In this document: one piece after another, positions 17,506-26,391 of the stretch
Position numbering within the stretch: the stretch's first letter is position 1
Layout of the letters: every line of letters begins with the position of its first letter
NCBI RefSeq assembly: GCF_003264365.1
Contig: NZ_PYAK01000010.1
Location: 62,001 to 126,000 of the forward strand
Reading direction: 5' to 3'
Length of the DNA stretch: 64,000 nt
DNA from: Micromonospora noduli
Lineage (GTDB): Bacteria > Actinomycetota > Actinomycetes > Mycobacteriales > Micromonosporaceae
Notes under the pieces: generated by a model
What the model was told of the DNA's origin: nothing
The model's input: only the letters and a program-made list of their open reading frames with translations
Databases searched by the model: none
Translations under genes and position numbers: made by a program

Positions 17506-18471
17506 TCACCCGGTCGTGTCGAACAGCACCGGCCACGGCCGTGCCGCCGGCACCGACGTCGAGGGCTGCGCGGGTGCGGTGGGCTCGGCGTCGGCCAGCA
17601 CCTCCGCGGCGAGTTGGCCGAACATCGCCGCCGCCGGGTGCGCCGACCGGTCCGGCCAGGCCGCCGAGGTGCGCTTGGCCAGCGGTGCGTCGGTGATCGG
17701 CCGCCAGGCCATCCGGGGTTCCCGGCGGGCCACCGCCGCCGGTTCCACTGCCACCCCGCCGCCCGCCAGCACCAGCCCGCAAAGGAACTCCGGGTTGCGG
17801 GCGGGGCGCACCCGCCCCGGGCGCCAACCATGCTGCCGGCACACCGCCAGCAGGTGGTCGTGCCAGCCGGGGGCGGTGGCGCGGGGCGCGGCCACCAGAT
17901 CCAGACCGGCCAGCGACGCGAGCGTCACCTCGCGGCCGCGGGCCAGCGGCGAGGTGCGCGGCAGCAGCACCCCCAGGGGTACGTCGACCGGGGCGCCGAA
18001 GCGCAGCCCGTCCGCCGCCACCGGGTGATGCACGAGCCCCACGTCCAGGGTCCGCTCGGTGAGCATCCGCACCTGCTCGGCAGTGGTCAGCTCGTGCAAC
18101 TCCACGTCCAGGCCGGGCGCCCGGGTGGTGAGCCCGTCCAGCAGCGAGCGCAGCGTCACGGCGGGCGTCTCCGGTGGCACCCCGGCTCGGAGTACGCCCA
18201 GCTCACCGGCGCGGATCTGCCCCATCAGGCTGCGGAGTCGACCCTCACCGGCGAGCAGTTCCTCCGCCTCGCCGAGCAGCAGCTCACCGGCGGTGGTGAG
18301 GCGTACCTGGCGGCGGGACCTGTCGAACAGCTCGACCGTCAGCTCCCGTTCCAGCCGCTGGATCGACTGGCTCAGCGGCGGCTGGGCCATCCCGAGCAGC
18401 TCCGCGGCCCGCCCGAAGTGCAGTTCGTGTGCGACCACCACGAAGTGCCGCAGGTGCCGGAGCAGATCCAC
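17506..18471 (-). CDS. LysR family transcriptional regulator
   Basis: 321-residue LTTR. The N-terminal wHTH (residues 1-60) reads LRHLRHFVVVAHELHFGRAA and LLGMAQPPLSQSIQRLE, and residues 85-290 form the periplasmic-binding-like effector domain. A TAGGGT box followed by 7 nt before the GTG at 18471 indicates a leaderless mRNA. Only 52 bp separate it from the divergent beta-lactamase-like gene, and a perfect 11-bp inverted repeat covers the -35 regions of both. An AmpR-like relation to the neighbour is inferred from this geometry. Confidence 0.88.
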   Translation of the reverse strand: MDLLRHLRHFVVVAHELHFGRAAELLGMAQPPLSQSIQRLERELTVELFDRSRRQVRLTTAGELLLGEAEELLAGEGRLRSLMGQIRAGELGVLRAGVPPETPAVTLRSLLDGLTTRAPGLDVELHELTTAEQVRMLTERTLDVGLVHHPVAADGLRFGAPVDVPLGVLLPRTSPLARGREVTLASLAGLDLVAAPRATAPGWHDHLLAVCRQHGWRPGRVRPARNPEFLCGLVLAGGGVAVEPAAVARREPRMAWRPITDAPLAKRTSAAWPDRSAHPAAAMFGQLAAEVLADAEPTAPAQPSTSVPAARPWPVLFDTTG

Positions 18472-18486
18472 GGCCGGGACCCTACG

Positions 18487-18510
18487 CCAGCGCCGCCACG
18501 GCGGCGCTGG
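18487..18510. promoter_or_regulatory. Shared operator palindrome between lysR and bla-like gene
   Basis: CCAGCGCCGCC (18487-18497) and GGCGGCGCTGG (18500-18510) form a perfect 11-bp inverted repeat with a 2-bp centre. It sits between the TAGGGT -10 of the LysR gene and the TACCGT -10 (18512-18517) of the divergent gene, so it covers both -35 positions. The two arms are too close for a normal RNA hairpin, which favours a protein-binding site. Confidence 0.6.
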
Positions 18511-18523
18511 ATACCGTGCTGGC

Positions 18524-19447
18524 GTGGACGTGGAGGAACGCATCGGGGCCATCTTCGCCGCCGTCGGGGTGACGGCCAGCCTGCACGTCGTGGACCTGGA
18601 CGCCGTCGACCTGAGCGCCGTCGAGGGCGGCGGACCGGCCGGCGCTCTTCATGAGGTCGGGGTACGGGCCGACGAGCAGGTGGTGATCGCCTCGATCTTC
18701 AAGATTCTGCTGGTGCTGGAGTTCGCCCGGCAGGTCGAGGCCGGTCAGCTGGACCCGACCGAGCGGGTACTGGTCACCGCCGCCGACCGGCTCGGTGGGT
18801 GGGGTCTGGCCGGCTGCGACGACGACGCCGAGGTGTCGCTGCGCGACCTCGCGTACTTCGCCATGTCGGTCACCGACAACACGGCCGCCGACCTGCTGCT
18901 GCGCCGGGTCGGCCCGGACCTGCTGCCGATGCTCGCCGTCGAGCTGGGGTTGACCCGTACCCGCGTCCTCGGTGGCCCTCGGGAACTGGTCGAGATGATG
19001 CTCGCCGACGTGGGCGCCCGGACCGAGGCGGAGTTCGCCCGGATCTTCCCCACGCTGCCTGCGGACCGGGTCCGGGCCATGCGGGTCTTCGACCCCGCGC
19101 ACACCACGTCCAGCACCGCCCGGGAGATCACCCGGCTGCTCACGCTGATCTGGCGGGACGAGGCCGGGCCGGCGGCGGCCTGTGCGATGGTCCGCACCTG
19201 GATGGCCCGGCAGATCTTCTGGACCCGGCTGGCCGCTGGTTTCCCGCCCGGCGTGCGGGTCTCCGGAAAGACCGGCACCCTGCCCGGGTTCCACCTGGAG
19301 GCCGGGGTCGCCGAATACCCCGACGGCGGCCGGTACGCGATCGCCGTCTTCGCCCGCGCCGAACAGTTGACCCCGCGCCGCATCGACGTGGACCTGGCCA
19401 TGGGCGAGGCTGCCCGGACGGCCGTCGAGGCGCTGCGCGGCGACTGA
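18524..19447 (+). CDS. Class A beta-lactamase-like serine hydrolase, no signal peptide
   Basis: 307-residue protein with the serine beta-lactamase core: Ser57-Ile-Phe-Lys60 as SxxK, VTDN in place of the usual SDN, and SGKTGTLPG as the KTG box. It begins MDVEERIGAIFAAVGV with no signal peptide, and I see no clear ExxLN omega-loop motif, so antibiotic hydrolysis is doubtful; a cytoplasmic esterase or peptidase role is possible. A TACCGT box six bases before the GTG and no ribosome site point to a leaderless mRNA. A second GTG at 18530 is possible. Divergent LysR neighbour, see 17506. Confidence 0.82.
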   Translation: MDVEERIGAIFAAVGVTASLHVVDLDAVDLSAVEGGGPAGALHEVGVRADEQVVIASIFKILLVLEFARQVEAGQLDPTERVLVTAADRLGGWGLAGCDDDAEVSLRDLAYFAMSVTDNTAADLLLRRVGPDLLPMLAVELGLTRTRVLGGPRELVEMMLADVGARTEAEFARIFPTLPADRVRAMRVFDPAHTTSSTAREITRLLTLIWRDEAGPAAACAMVRTWMARQIFWTRLAAGFPPGVRVSGKTGTLPGFHLEAGVAEYPDGGRYAIAVFARAEQLTPRRIDVDLAMGEAARTAVEALRGD

Positions 19448-19601
19448 TTTCGCGCCCCTCCGAGCGCCGCCGCACCCCGGCCGAGCAGGACCGATATCCG
19501 CTGGCGTATCGAAGCCGACGGCCCTTGATCTTGGACTGCGGCCCGGTGCCGCTGGTTGGCTCGTGGTCGACACATCACCCGACCACGGGGAGTAGATCCG
19601 C

Positions 19602-20579
19602 ATGCCCAGTCTCGACCGCCGACGCTTCCTGCGCGACGCCGCCGCCACCACCGCCCTGGTCTCCGCCGGTGGCCTCGCCGCCGGCGTCGCCACCCCGGCC
19701 CAGGCCGCGCCCTCGACCGCCGCGCCCACGCCGACCGCTCGCCGTAAGGGCGCGGTCAGCTTCCGCTGGTGGGGTACGGCCGGCTGGCGCGTCGACATCG
19801 GCGACCGCACCGTTCTCGTCGACCCGTTCCTCAGCCGGATCGACACCGGGCTGTTCACCGGGGCGTTCAAGACCGACACCGCGTTGACAGTGCGCACCGA
19901 CGTGATCGACCCGCGCGTCGACCGGGCCACGACGGTGCTGGTCACGCACACCCACTGGGACCACTTCATGGACGTGCCGTACATCGCCAAGCGCACCGGC
20001 GCGCGGGTGTTCGGCACGCTGACCGCGTACCACCTGGGATTGGCCTACGGGTTGCCGTCGACGCAGCTCAGCGCCGTGAAGGGTGGGGAGGTGCTGGACT
20101 TCGGCGACCACAGCGTCGAGGTGGTCGGCTCGCTGCACAGCCGCAACCCGTCGTACTCGGTGGCCTTTCCCGGTGTGCGGGTGAGCCCGCCGCCCCAGCC
20201 GGCCACCATCGCCGACCTGCCGGAGGGTGACACGCTGGGCTACCTGCTGCGGGTCGACGGCGGACCGTCGGTCTACTTCACCGGGGCCAGCGACGTCGCC
20301 GAGCGGAACCTCACCGGCCTCGCGCCGGACGTGGCGATGGTGGCCATGCAGAACGCCACCACCACCGGCGACTACCTGCCCCGGCTGCTGGCCGGCCTCG
20401 ACTACCCGAAGGTCGTGGTGCCGGTGCACTACGACAACTTCGAGACGGCGTTGCAGAACCCGCCGCCGGTCGCCCCGACCGACCGCACCCGGCTGAACGA
20501 GATGATCGCGGCGGTGCGCCGGATCTCGCCGCGCAGCCGGGTGCTGGTGCCCGAGTACGAGACCGCCTACCACTTCTGA
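19602..20579 (+). CDS. Tat-exported metallo-beta-lactamase-fold hydrolase
   Basis: 325-residue protein. The N-terminus MPSLDRRRFLRDAAATTALV has a twin-arginine motif and a hydrophobic stretch to about residue 36 (AQAA), so it is exported folded. The mature part is an MBL fold with HTHWDH at 116-121, further metal ligands near HSRNPSY, FTGASDVA and VVPVHYDNF, the pattern of the UlaG/MBL lactonase-like group. Metal (Zn or Mn) is inferred. It stands as a single gene after a 150-bp spacer. Confidence 0.88.
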   Translation: MPSLDRRRFLRDAAATTALVSAGGLAAGVATPAQAAPSTAAPTPTARRKGAVSFRWWGTAGWRVDIGDRTVLVDPFLSRIDTGLFTGAFKTDTALTVRTDVIDPRVDRATTVLVTHTHWDHFMDVPYIAKRTGARVFGTLTAYHLGLAYGLPSTQLSAVKGGEVLDFGDHSVEVVGSLHSRNPSYSVAFPGVRVSPPPQPATIADLPEGDTLGYLLRVDGGPSVYFTGASDVAERNLTGLAPDVAMVAMQNATTTGDYLPRLLAGLDYPKVVVPVHYDNFETALQNPPPVAPTDRTRLNEMIAAVRRISPRSRVLVPEYETAYHF

Positions 20580-20587
20580 GCACCGTC

Positions 20588-20617
20588 GGTGGGGGTCGCC
20601 GAGCCGCGGCCCCCACC
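20588..20617. terminator. Hairpin between convergent genes
   Basis: GGTGGGGG (20588-20595) pairs with CCCCCACC, with an extra CGC/GCG inside, around a five-base loop. It separates the MBL hydrolase gene from the convergent DUF1697 gene. Confidence 0.6.
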
Positions 20618-20622
20618 TGAGG

Positions 20623-21162
20623 TCAGGAGGCGGTCATCTCCGCCAGGGCCCGCACCGACTTCCAGTTGCGGGAGGTGGCCACCACGCCGAGCTTCTTCTC
20701 CAGGTACGCGTTTGTGAACTTCGACCGCCCGTAACCGCCGTCGACGTAGTGCAGGAACACCTCCCGGCCGGTCACCGTGAACGACACGTTCTCGCCACCG
20801 GGCACGGCCAGTGAGTCCACCGTGGATTTCTTGGGTGCGGTGGCGAGGAAGGCCACCAGCAGTCGCGTCGGGTCGTCCTCCCGGTCGGCGTACGGGTTGC
20901 CGCCGGCGATCGCCGCCAACTCCCGGCCGCTGCGCACCAGCACCGGCACTGTCAGCGCCAGCTCGTCAGTGAGCGCCCGCGCGATGCCCACGGCCAGCTT
21001 CTCCGCGTCGCGTACGGTGCTGCCGAAGGCCACGTTGCCGCTCTGCAGGTACGTCTTGACGTCCTCGTGCCCGAGGTCGGTGACGATCCGGCGCAGGTCG
21101 GCCATCGCCAGCCGGGTGGTGCCGACGTTGACCCCGCGCAGCAGGGCGACGTACCGGGTCAT
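20623..21162 (-). CDS. DUF1697 domain-containing protein
   Basis: 179-residue protein with the family signature at its start (MTRYVALLRGVNVGTTRLAM), then LRRIVTDLGHEDVKTYLQSGN, where the SGN motif is the marker of DUF1697. A fold and function are not assigned. GAGGAGGAGCC precedes the ATG. It follows the response regulator on the same strand with a 28-bp gap, so it may be co-transcribed with the two-component system, but DUF1697 genes are usually independent. Confidence 0.88.
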   Translation of the reverse strand: MTRYVALLRGVNVGTTRLAMADLRRIVTDLGHEDVKTYLQSGNVAFGSTVRDAEKLAVGIARALTDELALTVPVLVRSGRELAAIAGGNPYADREDDPTRLLVAFLATAPKKSTVDSLAVPGGENVSFTVTGREVFLHYVDGGYGRSKFTNAYLEKKLGVVATSRNWKSVRALAEMTAS

Positions 21163-21190
21163 GGCTCCTCCTCGGGTGCGGACAACCCGC

Positions 21191-21859
21191 TCAGCGTAGG
21201 CCGCCCGGCCCCACCAGGCCCGTCTCGTACGCGACGATGACCAGTTGCGCCCGGTCGCGTACCGCCAGCTTGGTCAGCAGCCGCCCGACGTGCGTCTTGA
21301 CGGTGGCCTGACTGAGGTTGAGGTGCGCGGCCAACTCCGCGTTGGACAGCCCCCGGGCGATCAGCGCGAGGACCTCCCGTTCCCGATCGGTCACCCCGTC
21401 GAGCTGCCGGGGCAGCGGCCGGGTCGGCTCCGGCTGCCGGGCGAACTCGTCGATCAGCCGGCGGGTCACCGTCGGCGCGAGCAGCCCCTCCCCGGCCGCG
21501 ACCACCCGGATCCCGGTCAGTAGATCCGCCGGTGGGGTGTCCTTGAGCAGGAACCCGCTGGCTCCGGCGCGCAGCGCCCCGTAGACGTACTCGTCGAGGT
21601 CGAACGTGGTCAGGATGATGACCCGGGTGTCGGCCGTCGCCGGGTCGGCGCAGATCCGCCGGGTCGCCTCGATGCCGTCCATCTCCGGCATCCGCACGTC
21701 CATCAGCACCACATCCGGTCGGTGCTGCTCGGTCAACGCGACAGCCTCCACGCCGGTGCCCGCCTCACCGACAGTGGTGCAGTCGGGGCTGAGATCCACC
21801 AGCAGCCGGAAACTGCCGCGCAGCAACGCCTGGTCGTCGGCGATCAGCACGCGGATCAC
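21191..21859 (-). CDS. NarL/FixJ family response regulator
   Basis: 222-residue response regulator. The receiver domain (1-120) has Asp54 as phosphorylation site in VLMDVRMPEMDG with acidic pair DD at 8-9 and Lys near FLLKDTPPA, and the LuxR HTH (150-210) reads LTDREREV-like VTDREREVLALIARGLSNAE and LNLSQATVKTHVGRLL. Its GTG overlaps the stop of the upstream kinase (GTGA), giving strict coupling. Targets are likely the divergent ABC genes at 23183-26349. Confidence 0.92.
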   Translation of the reverse strand: MIRVLIADDQALLRGSFRLLVDLSPDCTTVGEAGTGVEAVALTEQHRPDVVLMDVRMPEMDGIEATRRICADPATADTRVIILTTFDLDEYVYGALRAGASGFLLKDTPPADLLTGIRVVAAGEGLLAPTVTRRLIDEFARQPEPTRPLPRQLDGVTDREREVLALIARGLSNAELAAHLNLSQATVKTHVGRLLTKLAVRDRAQLVIVAYETGLVGPGGLR

Positions 21860-23013
21860 GCGGCCACCCGGTAGGGGAGGCTGGCCGTCACCGCGAACCC
21901 ACCGTCGGAGCGGGGGCCGGCACGGAACTCCCCGCCGTGCAACGCCACCCGTTCCCGCATGCCGATCAACCCGTGCCCCTCCCCGCCGAGCAGGACCGGC
22001 CGCCGGCCGTCGTCGGTCACCTCCACCCGCACCTCGTCGGGCAGGACGGTCACCGTGGCCCGGCAGGCGGCCGGCGCCGCGTGCTTCACCACGTTCGTCA
22101 TTGCCTCCTGCACGATCCGGTACACCGCGAGGCCCACCGACTCCGGCACCGCGCCGGCCGGCTCGTCCCGCCGCACGTCGAGCTGCACGTCGACGCCGCC
22201 GATCGCCGCCTGCCGGGCGAGGAGGGGCAACTCGTCCAGCCCGGGCGTCGGCGCGTACGGGCTGTCCTCGCGCAACACGCCGAGCACCCGACGTACGTCG
22301 GTCAGCGCGGTGCGGCCGGTCTCCTCGATGACCCGGAGCGCGGCGCCCGCCTCGCGCGGGTCGGCCTCGGCGACGTGATTGGCGACGGCCGCCTTCACCA
22401 CGATGAGACTGAGCGTGTGCGCGACCACGTCGTGCAGCTCACGCGCCACCCGCAACCGCTCCTCGGTGGCAGCCTGACGGACCAGCTGATCACTCTGCCG
22501 GGTGGCGAGGGCGCGTCGCTCCCGGATCAGCCAACCGATCACCCAGGCGGGCGCGACCATGACGGCGGCGTAGACGACAGCGCCGGTCCGCGACCAGAGG
22601 TCGCCCGCGGTCAGCACCAGGCCGACGCTCACCAGCGCGAGACAACCGGCGGCGCAGAGCATCGACCGGCGGGTGGGCGTCGCCACGGCCACCGTGTAGA
22701 AGGACAGGCCGATGGCGAACGCCGGGGCGGCGGCCGCGAAGTTGGGTATCACCCCGGTGATCAGAGCGACGGTGGCGATCGAGCTGATCACGACGGCCAC
22801 CGTCATCGGCCACCGTCGCCGGACGGCCAACGGCAGCCCGAGGGCCAATCCGACCAGCACCGACACCCAGAGCGGCTCGCGTACGCCGCCGTGCAGCGGC
22901 GACTCCAGCGCCGCGTACGGGCAGAGCAGCCCACCGACGGCCACCGCCAGCAGGGCGTCCACGGTGTAGAGATCCACCGGCCGCATTCGTCGGGTCAGCA
23001 GGAGAGCGGTCAC
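21856..23013 (-). CDS. Sensor histidine kinase (HisKA_3/NarX type)
   Basis: 385-residue kinase. Five or so hydrophobic segments in residues 15-165 form the membrane domain, followed by HisKA_3 with RVARELHDVVAHTLSLI (His194) and an HATPase_c domain including YRIVQEAMTNVVKHA and GHGLIGMRERV. It phosphorylates the response regulator whose start overlaps its stop. A TACCGT box 7 nt before the GTG at 23013 fits a leaderless start; an ATG at 22986 is the alternative. It is divergent from an ABC transporter pair, its probable target, about 170 bp away. Confidence 0.9.
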   Translation of the reverse strand: MTALLLTRRMRPVDLYTVDALLAVAVGGLLCPYAALESPLHGGVREPLWVSVLVGLALGLPLAVRRRWPMTVAVVISSIATVALITGVIPNFAAAAPAFAIGLSFYTVAVATPTRRSMLCAAGCLALVSVGLVLTAGDLWSRTGAVVYAAVMVAPAWVIGWLIRERRALATRQSDQLVRQAATEERLRVARELHDVVAHTLSLIVVKAAVANHVAEADPREAGAALRVIEETGRTALTDVRRVLGVLREDSPYAPTPGLDELPLLARQAAIGGVDVQLDVRRDEPAGAVPESVGLAVYRIVQEAMTNVVKHAAPAACRATVTVLPDEVRVEVTDDGRRPVLLGGEGHGLIGMRERVALHGGEFRAGPRSDGGFAVTASLPYRVAA

Positions 23014-23182
23014 CCGTCGAACGGTAACGGCCGGCTGGGTCGGCCGCGTCCGCCTGCGGGTGGTCATCCCACAGGACGACGTACCGGCGTGTGCGGGCCG
23101 TCGACTCCACCCGGGGGAGGGCCGCAAAGTGCCCGCCCCGGCCCGACGCGCCGCACCCGCCGCGTTCGGCACGGTAACGGTC

Positions 23183-23932
23183 ATGACCACAGACACGGTG
23201 ACCCTGACGGGGCTGCGCGCGGTGTACGGCACCGGAACCCGGCGGGTGACGGCGCTCGACGGCGTGACCACCGGCTTCGCGAGCGGCACGTTCACGGCGG
23301 TGATGGGCCCCTCCGGCTCGGGGAAGTCCACCCTGCTGCACTGCGCGGCGGGGCTGGACCGTCCGACCGAGGGGACCGTCACGATCGACGGCACCAACCT
23401 CAACGACCTCGGTGAGGACGAGCTGACCCGGCTGCGGCGGGACCGGATCGGCTTCGTCTTCCAGGCGTTCAACCTCGTGTCCACGCTGACCGCGGCGCAG
23501 AACGTCGAGTTGCCGTCGCGCCTGGCCCGCCGCCGCCCGCCGGTCGGGGACGTCGCCGCCGCCCTCGACGCCGTCGGCCTCGCCGACCGGGCCGGGCACC
23601 GGCCGAGTGAGCTGTCCGGCGGGGAGCAGCAGCGCGTCGCCGTGGCCCGAGCGTTGATCACCCGTCCGGCGGTGGTCTTCGCCGACGAGCCGACCGGGGC
23701 GTTGGACAGCGCCTCCTCCCGGCAGGTGCTCCGGCTGCTGCGGGCGCTCGTCGACGACCACGGGCAGACCGTCGTGATGGTGACCCACGATCCCGCCGCC
23801 GCCGCGTACGCCGATCGGGTCCTCCTGCTGGCCGACGGGCGCGTCGTCGACGAGCTGACCGGCGGGATCACCGCCGCCGCCGTCGCCGCCCGGATCGCCG
23901 AGCGGGAAACCGTAGCGGAGTCGTCGTGCTGA
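23183..23932 (+). CDS. ABC transporter ATP-binding protein (MacB/LolD type)
   Basis: 249-residue ATPase. Walker A GPSGSGKST at 42-50, Q loop FQAFNLVSTLTA, signature LSGGEQQRVAVARAL and Walker B VVFADEPTGALD are intact and of the MacB/FtsE-like class that drives FtsX permeases. The last codons overlap the start of the permease gene. The ATG at 23183 is chosen because upstream frame extension is intergenic. Its intergenic region with the kinase carries two ACGGTAACGG copies, at 23021 and 23171. Antimicrobial-peptide export or envelope stress is the usual role of such systems. Confidence 0.92.
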   Translation: MTTDTVTLTGLRAVYGTGTRRVTALDGVTTGFASGTFTAVMGPSGSGKSTLLHCAAGLDRPTEGTVTIDGTNLNDLGEDELTRLRRDRIGFVFQAFNLVSTLTAAQNVELPSRLARRRPPVGDVAAALDAVGLADRAGHRPSELSGGEQQRVAVARALITRPAVVFADEPTGALDSASSRQVLRLLRALVDDHGQTVVMVTHDPAAAAYADRVLLLADGRVVDELTGGITAAAVAARIAERETVAESSC

Positions 23933-26349
23933 GCGTCCGGCGGTCGGCAAGCGCGTTCGTGGCCGTCGCCATCGGGGTCACGCTGGTCGCGGCGGCAACC
24001 CTGCTGCTAGCCTCCGGCCGCCCGCAGGTGCCGGACCGGCTGGCGCGGGCGGCGGTCGTGGTGCAGAGCCCCGAGGCGGGTGCGTCCGCTGACGAGTTCG
24101 TGCCGACCCGGCCCTGGTCCGCCACCACGGCGGCGGAGTTGGTCGGCAGGCTGGCCGGTCTGCCGGACGTGGTGGCGGCGGTGCCGGACCGCACCTTCTA
24201 CGCGCAGCCGCTCGTCGACGGCCGACCCTCGGCCGCCGAAACCCGGCGCGAGGACGCCTACCAGGGGCACGGCTGGTCCAGCGCCCAGCTGGGTGGGCTG
24301 CGACTCACGGCCGGCGAGCCACCCCGCCGGCCCGGCGAGGTGGTCGTCGACAGCGCGCTCGGACTGCGCGCCGGCGCACCGGTCACAGTGCTGACCGCTG
24401 TGGGCCCGGAGTCGTACACCGTCAGCGGCCTGGTCGACGGACCGGGCGTCCATGTCGCGGACGCTGTCGCCGCCACGCTCGCTCCCGGCGTGCGGGCCAT
24501 CGGGCTGGTGCTCGCGCCGGACGCCGACGCCGAGCGGGTCGCCACGGCGGCTCGCGGAGTCGTCGGCGTCGACGGACGGGTGCTCACCGGTGACGCCCGT
24601 GGTGCGTTGGAGCCGCGCGGCGACGCCCGTACCCGGTGGATCGGCATGCAGGTGCTCACCGCCACGGCGGCCCTCGCCGGCTTCGTCACGGTGTTCGTGG
24701 TCGCCTCCACCTTCGCGTTCACCATCGCGCAGCGCCGCCGTGAGCTGGGCCTGCTGCGCGCCGTCGGCGCCACCGGACGCCAGGTCCGCCGCATGGTCCA
24801 CACCGAGGCGCTCGCCGTCGGCGTCTCGGCGGGGCTCGTCGGCCTGCTGGTGGGCGCAGCGCTCGCCCCGCTGCTGGGTCGGCTGCTGGTCGACGTCGGC
24901 TACGAACCGTCGACCTTCCGGGTCCGCTACGAACTCTGGCCGATCGCGGTCTCGCTCGCCGCCGGGCCGGTGATCGCGTTGCTGGCCGTCTGGTCGGCGT
25001 CGCGCCGAGCGGCGCGGGTCCGCCCGTTGGAGGCACTACGCGATGCCGCCGTGGAACAGCGACCGATCGGCCGGCTGCGTGCCGTCACCGGGGCGCTGCT
25101 CCTCGCGGCGGGGGCCGCTCTCAGTCTGGGTACGGCGACCGCCGACGAGGCGCGGGTGGGGGCGCAGTACGCGCTCTACGCGGTGATGGCGCTGGTGGCC
25201 GGCACGACCGTGCTCGCCCCGGTGGTGGTCGGACCGCTGGTGTGGCTGCTGCGTTCTCCGGTGCGTCGGCCCGGTGGCGCGATCGGGATGCTGGTCCGGG
25301 GCGGGGCGTTGACAGCGACCCGGCGGACCGCCGCCATCGCCGCGCCGGTACTGCTCACTGTCGCGTTCGCGGTGCTGGTGTCCGGGATGGTGCGCACCAG
25401 CACCGCCGCGTACGCGGCCGGTCGGGCGGACAACGTGAACGCCGGCTGGATCGTCGTGCCGGACCGCGCGCCCGGCCTGTCCGACCGGGCCGTCGCCGCG
25501 ACCGGTGGCACCGCGCTGCTGCCGACCACCGTCTACCGCACCGACCCCGGAACGTCGCCACCGGACCGGCCGATGACCGCGCTCGGCGTGGATCCGGAGG
25601 GCTTCGCCGCAGCGAACCGGGTGCTCACCGTGGTCGCCGGTTCGTTGAACGACCTGAGGGGCGACGACACGGTGGTGGTCACCGCCTCGGCGAACCGGCT
25701 GCCGTCCGAGCCGTACCCGGTGGTCTTCGCCGACGGGACGACTGTGTCGTTGCGCGTCGTCGCCGTGGTCGACGACACCTCGATCCCCGGCGACCTGCTC
25801 GTGCCGCGGGCCGTGGTGCGGGCGCACGACCCGTCGGCGCTGACGTCCACCGTGTACGTCCGGGACCGCATCGATCCACCGGTCGGCGCGCGGATCCTCG
25901 ACGTTCCGGGCTGGGCGGCCGAGGCGGACGCCGCCGAGGACCGCCTCGTCTGGCTCTTCACAGTGCTGCTGATCGGGGTGTCCGCCGGCTACGGGGCCAT
26001 CGCGGTGGCCAACACGCTGCTGCTGGCCGCCGCCGGCCGCGCCGCGGACCTGCGGCTGATCCGGATGGCCGGGGCGACCCGACGGCAGGTCATCTGGCTG
26101 GTCACGGCGGAGTCCGCCCTGGTGGTCCTGATCGGCGCGCTGCTGGGTGGGGCTGTCGCGTTCGTTGGTCTGCTCAGCATCAGCGCCGGCCTCGCCGAGC
26201 AGGTCGGTGCTCCCGTCGATCTGGTGATGCCGTGGTCGGTGGTCGTCGGGGTGGTGGGGCTGTGCCTGCTGCTCGCGGTGCTGTCCAGTGTGTTGCCGAC
26301 GTGGCGGCTGCTGCGTTACCGCCCCGCCCGCTCACCGGTCGGCGGATGA
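23926..26349 (+). CDS. FtsX-family ABC transporter permease
   Basis: 807-residue membrane protein with two FtsX domains: an N-terminal helix (residues 8-30), a large extracellular loop (about 40-240), helices near 245-350, then a second set of helices from 390 and a C-terminal cluster near 675-800. RREL...LRAVGATGRQVRRMVHTE is the conserved cytoplasmic coupling segment of each repeat. The GTG start overlaps the ATPase stop by seven bases. It is the permease partner of the adjacent MacB-type ATPase, probably exporting a peptide or lipid and regulated by the two-component system on its left. Confidence 0.9.
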   Translation: MLSVRRSASAFVAVAIGVTLVAAATLLLASGRPQVPDRLARAAVVVQSPEAGASADEFVPTRPWSATTAAELVGRLAGLPDVVAAVPDRTFYAQPLVDGRPSAAETRREDAYQGHGWSSAQLGGLRLTAGEPPRRPGEVVVDSALGLRAGAPVTVLTAVGPESYTVSGLVDGPGVHVADAVAATLAPGVRAIGLVLAPDADAERVATAARGVVGVDGRVLTGDARGALEPRGDARTRWIGMQVLTATAALAGFVTVFVVASTFAFTIAQRRRELGLLRAVGATGRQVRRMVHTEALAVGVSAGLVGLLVGAALAPLLGRLLVDVGYEPSTFRVRYELWPIAVSLAAGPVIALLAVWSASRRAARVRPLEALRDAAVEQRPIGRLRAVTGALLLAAGAALSLGTATADEARVGAQYALYAVMALVAGTTVLAPVVVGPLVWLLRSPVRRPGGAIGMLVRGGALTATRRTAAIAAPVLLTVAFAVLVSGMVRTSTAAYAAGRADNVNAGWIVVPDRAPGLSDRAVAATGGTALLPTTVYRTDPGTSPPDRPMTALGVDPEGFAAANRVLTVVAGSLNDLRGDDTVVVTASANRLPSEPYPVVFADGTTVSLRVVAVVDDTSIPGDLLVPRAVVRAHDPSALTSTVYVRDRIDPPVGARILDVPGWAAEADAAEDRLVWLFTVLLIGVSAGYGAIAVANTLLLAAAGRAADLRLIRMAGATRRQVIWLVTAESALVVLIGALLGGAVAFVGLLSISAGLAEQVGAPVDLVMPWSVVVGVVGLCLLLAVLSSVLPTWRLLRYRPARSPVGG

Positions 26350-26391
26350 CCGCGCCCCCCGCACGGGCGGTGGGCCCGTTACCGTCCACGG

